From DASZCR01 sp035942915 (GTDB lineage Bacteria; Acidobacteriota; Blastocatellia; Pyrinomonadales; Pyrinomonadaceae): a stretch of DNA of 10,280 bases. The notes under the pieces were generated by a model that made no database searches, was not told the DNA's origin, and was given only the letters and a program-made list of their open reading frames with translations. Made by a program: the position numbers and the translations under genes. Below are positions 5,006 to 10,280 of the stretch, piece by piece (positions within the stretch are counted from its first letter, which is position 1; every line of letters begins with the position of its first letter). Location: the NCBI GenBank assembly GCA_035942915.1, contig DASZCR010000092.1, positions 1-10,280 of the forward strand, given 5' to 3'.

Positions 5006-5971
5006 ATGGACGCAGCGATTCAAGAGAACAAAGTGCGACGCGCGCGTGTGCTGGACGGCGCAACGGTCGCCGACGAAATCAAGCGCGAGGTAGCCGAGGC
5101 GGTAGCGCGTCTGAAGCGCGAGCGCGGCGTCGAACCGTGTCTGGCCGCCGTGCGCGTCGGCGAAGACCCGGCCTCAATCGTCTACGTGCGCAACAAGATT
5201 CGCGCCTGCGAGGAACTCGGCATCAAGTCGCTCTACTACGAGTTGCCCGCCGAGACAACTTCGGCTGAACTGCTCGGTCTGGTCGAGGAGTTGAACGCGC
5301 GCGCCGATGTCGATGGGATTCTCGTCCAACTGCCGCTGCCGCGCGGCGTCGATGAGTCGGTTGTTATCGAGAGGATAGACCCGGCGAAGGATGTTGACGG
5401 ATTTCATCCCGTCAACGTCGGACGGATGATGCTCAAGCGTCCGGCGCTCATCTCCTGCACGCCTGCCGGTATCGTTGAGTTGCTCTTGCGCTCGGAGGTG
5501 ACGTTGGCAGGCGCGAGGGTCTGCGTCGTCGGGCGCAGCAACATCGTCGGCCGCCCCATCGCCGAACTGCTTCTGCAACGCGACGCGACTGTGACCATCT
5601 GCCATTCGCGTACGCGCGACCTGCCACGCGTGACGCGCGAGGCGGATATCCTCGTCGTCGCCATCGGGCGCGCCGGTTTTATCCGAGGCGAACACGTCAA
5701 ACCGGGCGCGACGGTCGTTGACGTTGGCATGAACCGCATCACGGACGAGGACGAGGTGCGCGCACTGTTTGCTGACGGATTGGAGAAGCGACTGGACGCG
5801 GTGCGTCGTCGTGGCTATACGCTCGTCGGCGACGTGCATCCGGCAGAGGTCGAACGAGTCGCCGGTAGCCTGACGCCTGTGCCCGGAGGAGTCGGGTTGT
5901 TGACGGTTGCGATGTTGATGAAGAACACGCTGACGGCGGCGCGGCGTCGGCGCGGACTTGAGACGGCGTGA
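5006..5971 (+). CDS. folD: Bifunctional methylene-tetrahydrofolate dehydrogenase/cyclohydrolase
   Basis: 321 residues from the ATG at 5006. FolD oxidises 5,10-methylene-THF with NADP to methenyl-THF and hydrolyses it to 10-formyl-THF in the cytosol, supplying purine and formyl-Met synthesis. Visible family motifs in order are DPASIVYVRNK (Tyr60, catalytic Lys64), VDGILVQLPLP, PAKDVDGFHPVN, the Rossmann motif VVGRSNIVGRP, TICHSRT, VVDVGMNR, and LTPVPGGVG near the C-terminus. The length is somewhat above the usual 280-300 residues, owing to about 20 extra residues at the N-terminus and an Arg-rich C-terminal end. Two usually invariant prolines differ: the common RPCTP appears as ISCTP, and GGVGPMT as GGVGLLT (Leu298). 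The catalytic residues remain, so activity is expected. ATG 4988 and TTG 4970 are in-frame alternatives. coaE follows after 15 nt, suggesting co-transcription. Confidence 0.95.
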   Translation: MDAAIQENKVRRARVLDGATVADEIKREVAEAVARLKRERGVEPCLAAVRVGEDPASIVYVRNKIRACEELGIKSLYYELPAETTSAELLGLVEELNARADVDGILVQLPLPRGVDESVVIERIDPAKDVDGFHPVNVGRMMLKRPALISCTPAGIVELLLRSEVTLAGARVCVVGRSNIVGRPIAELLLQRDATVTICHSRTRDLPRVTREADILVVAIGRAGFIRGEHVKPGATVVDVGMNRITDEDEVRALFADGLEKRLDAVRRRGYTLVGDVHPAEVERVAGSLTPVPGGVGLLTVAMLMKNTLTAARRRRGLETA

Positions 5972-5986
5972 AGGGAAGCGTGCCGG

Positions 5987-6610
5987 ATGCTGCGCGTGGG
6001 GCTGACCGGGTCGATTGCCGTCGGGAAATCTTTCGTGTCGAGCGTGCTCACGGAGTTGGGCTGTCACGTGCTCGATGCAGACCTCGTCGCGCGTCAGGTT
6101 GTCGAGCGCGGGACGCCGGGTCTGGCCGCCCTCGTCGAAGCTTTCGGTCGTGAGATTCTGACGAAGGATGAGACGCTCGACCGCGCGCGTCTCGGTGCGT
6201 TGGTCTTCGCCGACGAACCGAAACGAAGGCTTTTGAATTCTATCCTCCACCCGCTTATCATTGCGGCACAGGACGAACAACTCGCGCGTTGGGCAGAGGC
6301 AGACCCGCAGGGCATCGGCGTCGTCGATGCGGCGCTGCTTATCGAATCGGGCGGCTACAAACGTTTTGACAAACTGATTGTCGTGCACTGTCGCCCGGAG
6401 TTGCAGCTCAAACGTCTGATGAGGCGCGACGGGTTTTCGAGGACGGAGGCCGAAAGGCGCATCGCTTCGCAGATGCCGCAGGCCGAGAAGATTCGCCACG
6501 CCGATTTCACTATCGACACGTCGGGCGACCACGCCGACACGCGTCGTCAGACAGAGGCCGTCTACAAACAACTAAAGACGCTCGCCGCCGCGTCCAAGTC
6601 GGCGAATTGA
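5987..6610 (+). CDS. coaE: Dephospho-CoA kinase
   Basis: 207 residues, the normal family length. CoaE phosphorylates the 3'-OH of the ribose of dephospho-CoA with ATP, the last step of coenzyme A synthesis in the cytosol. The P-loop GSIAVGKS spans residues 8-15; D30 and D32 in LDADLVAR follow, then LHPLI of the CoA-binding region, VVDAALLIESG with the acidic Walker B-like segment, and the lid/adenine-binding part (RRDGFSRTEAERRI, SQMPQAEKIRHADFTIDTSGD). AGGGA lies 11 nt before the ATG. It begins 15 nt after folD, so the two are probably one operon. The next gene starts 63 nt downstream on the same strand with no clear terminator between. Confidence 0.96.
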   Translation: MLRVGLTGSIAVGKSFVSSVLTELGCHVLDADLVARQVVERGTPGLAALVEAFGREILTKDETLDRARLGALVFADEPKRRLLNSILHPLIIAAQDEQLARWAEADPQGIGVVDAALLIESGGYKRFDKLIVVHCRPELQLKRLMRRDGFSRTEAERRIASQMPQAEKIRHADFTIDTSGDHADTRRQTEAVYKQLKTLAAASKSAN

Positions 6611-6673
6611 GCCGTCAGGTCGGTTTCTGAAAAATCTCTCCGAACTCAAACTCGCGCACGGCGGAAACGATTG

Positions 6674-8572
6674 ATGAGCAGAGACCCCAGACACAACCTG
6701 CACGCACGTCGTCGCCGCAGACTCCTGCGTCTGCGTGGCGGCCTCGCGTTCCTGCTGTGTCTGATGCTCGTCACGGGCGGCTGCTTCGAGAGCGAGGAGG
6801 CCGAACAGTTTTACGGCAAGGTCAACGTGCCGCGCGCGCAGGAGTTTCGTTGGAGCGACGGCGGGCTGCCGCAGACCTTCGACCCGGCGCTGGCCGCCGC
6901 GCCGCCCGACACGGATGTTGTGCGCGCGATGTACGAAGGTTTGACCGACTACGAGCCGCGCACGCTTGAGCCTGTGGCCGGAGTGGCCGCGCGTTGGGAA
7001 GCTTCGGCCGACGGGCGGCGTTGGACTTTTCATCTGCGACGCGACGCGCGCTGGTCGAACGGCGATGCGGTCACGGCACACGACTTCGTGAAATCATGGC
7101 GACGCACGCTCGCCATGCGCGAACGCGCGCCACACGCCAAACTGCTCGACAACATCGAAGGCGCGCGCGCGTTGCCTGCGACTGTGCCGCCGCCGCCGCA
7201 CGTTGAAGGCGAAGCTGCGCCGAACGAGGCAGAGGCTAAAGACCGGAAGACGGAAGCGACGCGTGCCGCACCGACGCCGTCGCGCTTCGGCGCAGAGGCC
7301 ATTGACGATTACACGCTCGTCGTTCGTTTGCAGCGACCCGACAAGAATTTCCCCGCGCTCGTCGCGCATCCGGTCTTTCGTCCCGTCCACGAGGCGAAAA
7401 GTTCAGAAGGTGAGACGCCGCCGGAACTCGTCACGAATGGCGCCTTCCGCCTCTCTGCGCGCGGGACGGATGCTGTCATGCTCGAACGCGCGAAGACTTA
7501 CTGGGACGCCGCCTCGGTCGGTCTTGAACGCGTCCGCTTCGTCGCGGCGCGCGACGCGGAGGAAGCACTGGCGGCTTATCGCGCAGGCGAGGTTGATGCC
7601 GTGACGAACGCCGCATTCGGCCCGCTCGCCGTCAAACTGTTGACGCCCTACAAAGACTTCCGCCGCGACACCTACGGCGCGCTCACCTATTACAGCTTCA
7701 ACACCGCGCGCGCGCCCTTCGCCGACCGCCGCATCCGCGAGGCGCTCGCCGCCGCGCTCGACCTCGAACGCCTGAGCAAAGACACGCTCGGCGGCTCGAC
7801 CGAACCGGCGCGGAAATTTTTCCCCGCACGCGTCGCCGCTGAGGCGAGCGCGGACGAGAAGAACGGTGTGCAGGAGGCTGGACGTGTGGATGCGGAAGCG
7901 CGTCCTTTGAAGTTCGACCCGGCGCGCGCCAGACAGTTGCTCGCCGAAGCGGGCTTCCCCAACGGCGCCAACTTCCCGCGCATACGCCTGCTCGTCAATC
8001 GTAATGACCAGCATCGTCTCGTCGCGCAGGCCGTCGCCGCCATGTGGCGCAACGTGCTCGGCGTGCAGACCGATATCCTCGTGCGCAGTTGGGATGAGTA
8101 CGAGCAGATGTTGCGCGCGGGCGATTACGACATCGCGCGTCGCAGCATGGTGATGCAGACGACCGACGAAGAGACGAACATGCTCGCCCTCTTCGCCGTC
8201 GAAGAGCCTGTTCCTCTGGAAGCGGAGGCGACGGCCGAGGCCACGCCCAGTGAGTCTGCGGCGGCGACGACAATGGCATCGCCCACCGCGCCGGACGGTT
8301 CGACGGAGACGACAGAGCACGCGGCGGGCGGCGTTGTCGGTGGCCTCGCGCCGCGTCCGGCGCCGCTTCTGACGGAGGCCGAGGCGCTCAGAGAGTTGCC
8401 CGCCATCCCCATCTATTTCGCCTCCTCCTACGCGCTCGTCAAGCCTTACGTCGTCGGCTTCGACGCCAATCTGCTCGACGCGCCGTCGCTCAAGCACGTC
8501 CGCGTCGATACGAACTGGAAGCCGCCGCCGCGCAAGGGGACGGTGTCGGTCGAGAGCGTCGGCGGGCGCTGA
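6674..8572 (+). CDS. Oligopeptide ABC transporter substrate-binding lipoprotein (SBP family 5), atypical
   Basis: 632 residues. An Arg-rich N-terminus and hydrophobic core lead to a lipobox-like VTGGC, so Cys37 is probably lipidated. Family-5 solute-binding features follow: TFDPALA, MYEGLTDYEP, a W-x-F-x-L-R-x-x-A-R-W-SNGDAVTAHDFV segment (about 118-139), EAIDDYTLVVRL (208-219), VTNGAFRL, YYSFNTARAPFADRRIREALAAALD (about 339-363, broken into core motifs), GDYDIARRS and LPAIPIYF (575-582). The family binds peptides or similar solutes for an ABC importer; no permease or ATPase gene is visible here. Three low-complexity insertions are seen: Pro/Glu/Ala-rich at about 168-204, Ala/Glu-rich at about 387-412, and Ala/Thr/Pro/Glu-rich at about 510-571. 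The last replaces the SNPEYD-like segment and following helix usually found there, so ligand binding may be altered. ATG 6674 is preferred over the adjacent TTG 6671. It is a paralogue of the next gene and could be cotranscribed with coaE. Confidence 0.88.
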   Translation: MSRDPRHNLHARRRRRLLRLRGGLAFLLCLMLVTGGCFESEEAEQFYGKVNVPRAQEFRWSDGGLPQTFDPALAAAPPDTDVVRAMYEGLTDYEPRTLEPVAGVAARWEASADGRRWTFHLRRDARWSNGDAVTAHDFVKSWRRTLAMRERAPHAKLLDNIEGARALPATVPPPPHVEGEAAPNEAEAKDRKTEATRAAPTPSRFGAEAIDDYTLVVRLQRPDKNFPALVAHPVFRPVHEAKSSEGETPPELVTNGAFRLSARGTDAVMLERAKTYWDAASVGLERVRFVAARDAEEALAAYRAGEVDAVTNAAFGPLAVKLLTPYKDFRRDTYGALTYYSFNTARAPFADRRIREALAAALDLERLSKDTLGGSTEPARKFFPARVAAEASADEKNGVQEAGRVDAEARPLKFDPARARQLLAEAGFPNGANFPRIRLLVNRNDQHRLVAQAVAAMWRNVLGVQTDILVRSWDEYEQMLRAGDYDIARRSMVMQTTDEETNMLALFAVEEPVPLEAEATAEATPSESAAATTMASPTAPDGSTETTEHAAGGVVGGLAPRPAPLLTEAEALRELPAIPIYFASSYALVKPYVVGFDANLLDAPSLKHVRVDTNWKPPPRKGTVSVESVGGR

Positions 8573-8575
8573 AGA

Positions 8576-8597
8576 GTTGTAAAAGCATTTTTACAAC
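8576..8597 (+). terminator. AT-rich perfect hairpin after the first peptide-binding gene
   Basis: GTTGTAAAA (8576-8584) and TTTTACAAC (8589-8597) form a perfect 9-bp stem with the 4-nt loop GCAT, starting 4 nt after the TGA stop. Its place suggests a transcript 3' end or a 3'-stabilising hairpin, with Us inside rather than after the stem. The TTGTAAAA-N4-TTTTACAA pattern also looks like an operator for a dimeric regulator. Which of these it is cannot be decided from sequence. Confidence 0.4.
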
Positions 8598-8658
8598 AAC
8601 GTTCTGGACTTTCGCTCAGACTGCGTCGTTAAATCAACCGGGCGCAACTGTTTGCATC

Positions 8659-8687
8659 TTGATTGCAAGCCGCGCGCATGATAACTT
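8659..8687 (+). promoter_or_regulatory. Weak sigma-70-like promoter for the second peptide-binding gene
   Basis: TTGATT (8659-8664), a 17-nt spacer, then TAACTT (8682-8687). The -35 matches TTGACA at four of six positions and the -10 is poor. It is followed immediately by two GCTGTCAGC repeats, the right place for a repressor site. The leader to the ATG at 8909 would be over 200 nt. Confidence 0.25.
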
Positions 8688-8688
8688 T

Positions 8689-8709
8689 GCTGTCAGCTTC
8701 GCTGTCAGC
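8689..8709 (+). repeat. Tandem palindromic nonamers, possible operator
   Basis: GCTGTCAGC occurs twice (8689-8697 and 8701-8709), separated by TTC, a 12-bp period. Each copy is itself a palindrome (GCTG-T-CAGC). Paired short palindromes beside a promoter candidate are typical of cooperative regulator sites, but no known consensus is recognised. Confidence 0.4.
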
Positions 8710-8908
8710 AGTACAGAAACGAAGAGCCCCCGGAAGCATTTCTCCCCGTCTCGTCGAGAATGATGTCTAAAGTTAGTGATACATGAGACTGTTCGTGACG
8801 GACGGTGTTTGAGAACCGCTTGCGGCGCACTCTTCTTTCAGCGTCAAGAGGCTTCCGACGAGGCCGCTTTGATTTCCGGCGACAGCACGCTAAGAGGAGT
8901 TGAAAGCC

Positions 8909-10280
8909 ATGAAAAGGATTCCCGCCGATTGGATGCGCCTGTGCGCGGCGACGCTCGCGCTGGCGCTCATCGCCTCAGCCTGCACGACGCAGGCCAGTAA
9001 GTCCGAGTTTTTCGGTAAAGTCGAGCCGCCCGAAGGGCAGGTGTTGCGTTACATCTCCGGCTCCGAGCCTGAATCGCTCGACCCGCAGATTGGGACAGGA
9101 CAGCCCGAAGCGCGCATCTACATGGCGCTCTTCGTCGGCCTCGCCGAATACGACCCGAAGACTATGGCTCCCATCCCGGAGATTGCCGAGCGTTGGGATG
9201 TCAACCACGACTCCTCTGAGTTCATCTTCCACATTCGCAAAGGCGTCCGCTGGTCAAACGGCGACCCGCTCAACGCGCACGACTTCGTCTATACCTTCCG
9301 GCGTGGTCTCTCGCCCGAACTGGCCGCGCGCAACGCTTATCTTTCCTACGAAATCAAGTACGCGCAAGCCTACAACGAAGGTGGCAGTTTCGTCCGCGAC
9401 CCGAAGACCGGACAGTTCCTCTTAGCGAAAGATTTCGAGGCCGCCGAAGAGAAGGCTGACAAGGCCGAGACGGCGCAGCCGACTACGGCCAAACCGACCG
9501 AGAGCGTCGAGAACTCGCCCGAACTTCCGGCCGCAGGCCAGAACGCTTCGCTCGAAACTCCTTTCCATCAATACATCACCGGGCCGATGCGCCTTGTCGT
9601 CGCCAGCGACGACGCGACGCGCGAAAAGGAGTTGAAGGCCAATCCGAAGTTGAAGGCCGTGCTCGAAGGCAAGGAGTTGGTGCCCGTCAAGGCTGAAGAC
9701 ATCGGCGTCGAGGCGATTGACGATTACACCCTGCGCGTGACGTTGACGCAGTCCGCGCCCTACTTCGTCGGCCTCATCCCGCACCAATTCTTCCGCGCCG
9801 TCCCGCGCAAGGCCATCGAGAAGTATGGCGACATCGGCTGGACGCAGCCGCAGAACATCGTCACCAACGGCCCCTTCAAACTCGCTTCGTGGAAGCCCTA
9901 TAACGAAATCGTCGTCGTCAAAGACCCGATGTACTGGGATGCGGCGCGCGTCCGCTTGCAGAAAATCTCTTTCTATCCGCTCGACGAACAGACGACGATG
10001 CAGAATCTCTACAAGGCGGGCGACGTGGATGCCACCTACAACCACACCGTCCCCGTCGGCTGGCTCGAACAGATTCGTCCGCTCAAGGACTACATGGACG
10101 CGCCGGAGTGCGCCATCGAGTATTATCAATTCAACACGAAGCGTCCGCCGATGGACAACCGCGACGTGCGCAAGGCTTTCAACATGGCGATTGACAAGGT
10201 GGCGCTCGCCCGATACCGCAAAATCGTCAAGCCTCTGACAGCCTTCACGCCCGAAGGCATCTTCCCGAACTATCCGCAGC
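8909..10280 (+). CDS. Oligopeptide ABC transporter substrate-binding lipoprotein (SBP family 5), 3' end outside window
   Basis: 457 residues are visible and the frame is open at the window edge. AGAGGAG lies 9 nt before the ATG. A short signal ends in ASAC, predicting a lipidated Cys25. Family-5 motifs are FFGKVEPP (34-41), GSEPESLDPQ (51-60), MALFVGLAEYDP, FIFHIRKGVRWSNGDPLNAH (105-124), AHDFVYTFRR (123-132), EAIDDYTLRVTL, NIVTNGPFKLASW, DPMYWDAARV, AGDVDATYN and YYQFNTKRPPMDNRDVRKA. It should capture peptides outside the cytoplasm for an ABC importer. Residues about 153-265 are an insertion relative to typical OppA/DppA proteins, including a Lys/Ala/Glu/Pro/Thr-rich linker (176-216). It sits at the same place, just before EAIDDYTL, as the first insertion in the preceding paralogue. 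Unlike that paralogue, the visible part looks otherwise intact. Substrate is unknown, and transport genes may lie beyond the window. Confidence 0.92.
   Translation, partial: MKRIPADWMRLCAATLALALIASACTTQASKSEFFGKVEPPEGQVLRYISGSEPESLDPQIGTGQPEARIYMALFVGLAEYDPKTMAPIPEIAERWDVNHDSSEFIFHIRKGVRWSNGDPLNAHDFVYTFRRGLSPELAARNAYLSYEIKYAQAYNEGGSFVRDPKTGQFLLAKDFEAAEEKADKAETAQPTTAKPTESVENSPELPAAGQNASLETPFHQYITGPMRLVVASDDATREKELKANPKLKAVLEGKELVPVKAEDIGVEAIDDYTLRVTLTQSAPYFVGLIPHQFFRAVPRKAIEKYGDIGWTQPQNIVTNGPFKLASWKPYNEIVVVKDPMYWDAARVRLQKISFYPLDEQTTMQNLYKAGDVDATYNHTVPVGWLEQIRPLKDYMDAPECAIEYYQFNTKRPPMDNRDVRKAFNMAIDKVALARYRKIVKPLTAFTPEGIFPNYPQ

Larger units (their letters stand above)
8573..8908. other. Intergenic control region between the two peptide-binding genes
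   Basis: 336 nt with no gene. Besides the hairpin, promoter candidate and tandem nonamers listed separately, it holds a small TTGCA-N7-TGCAA inverted repeat at 8652-8668. It is more AT-rich than the flanking genes. The length and repeats suggest the second peptide-binding gene has its own regulated promoter. Confidence 0.55.

Noticed and set aside
5174..6571. A 465-codon minus-strand open frame opposite folD and coaE
   Set aside because: It spans two conserved housekeeping genes and their junction. The translation is His/Arg/Asp-rich without motifs, so it is a shadow frame.
7403..8497. A 364-codon minus-strand open frame opposite the first peptide-binding gene
   Set aside because: Arg/Gly/Glu-rich with no motifs; the plus strand matches the SBP family 5 pattern on both flanks.
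1..10280. Search for CRISPR repeats, tRNA genes, insertion sequences, phage genes, toxin-antitoxin or defence modules
   Set aside because: No regularly spaced repeats, no tRNA T-loop/acceptor pattern, no transposase or integrase motifs and no recognised defence domains were seen on either strand.

Overview
The window is GC-rich, with dense CG/GC codon use, and carries seven or eight genuine genes plus several hundred bases of gene-free control DNA. The gene content suggests a Gram-negative-type bacterium, most likely of the phylum Acidobacteriota (Blastocatellia-like). The grounds are a SCO lipoprotein fused to a CusF-like copper domain, a TPR-fronted sigma-54 activator, and family-5 peptide-binding lipoproteins with a shared F-[YF]-G-K-V start. 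This placement is inference from protein style and was not tested by a search. No rRNA, tRNA, CRISPR array, insertion sequence or phage gene is visible.

Layout. (1) 33-974, minus: a SCO/SenC copper-chaperone lipoprotein, with an inverted repeat upstream. (2) About 1036-1422: no gene, but three helically phased A-tracts directly upstream of a sigma-70-like promoter that points into empty DNA. (3) 1423-1671, minus: a small secreted, very acidic protein of unknown function. It is divergent, across a 153-bp control region, from (4) 1825-4143, plus: a sigma-54 activator with an N-terminal TPR array, a AAA+ core and a Fis-like HTH. (5) 4144-4549: no gene. (6) 4550-4966: a stand-alone CheY-like receiver. 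(7) 5006-6610: folD and coaE, 15 nt apart. (8) 6674-8572: an oligopeptide-binding lipoprotein with low-complexity insertions. (9) 8909-10280: a second peptide-binding lipoprotein that runs off the window.

How the genes may work together. folD and coaE are housekeeping cofactor genes (one-carbon folate metabolism and coenzyme A synthesis) and look like one transcription unit, possibly continuing into the first peptide-binding gene. The most intriguing unit is the divergent pair of a small secreted acidic protein and a TPR sigma-54 activator that lacks any classical sensor domain. TPR arrays are the peptide-sensing module of Gram-positive RRNPP regulators, so a peptide-responsive sigma-54 switch is a testable hypothesis. 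Nothing in the sequence proves it.

Other oddities are a CX5C rather than CX3C copper motif in the SCO protein, a GSFTDA variant of the sigma-54-contact GAFTGA loop, and replacement of a normally conserved C-lobe segment of the first peptide-binding protein by Pro/Ala/Thr/Glu-rich sequence.
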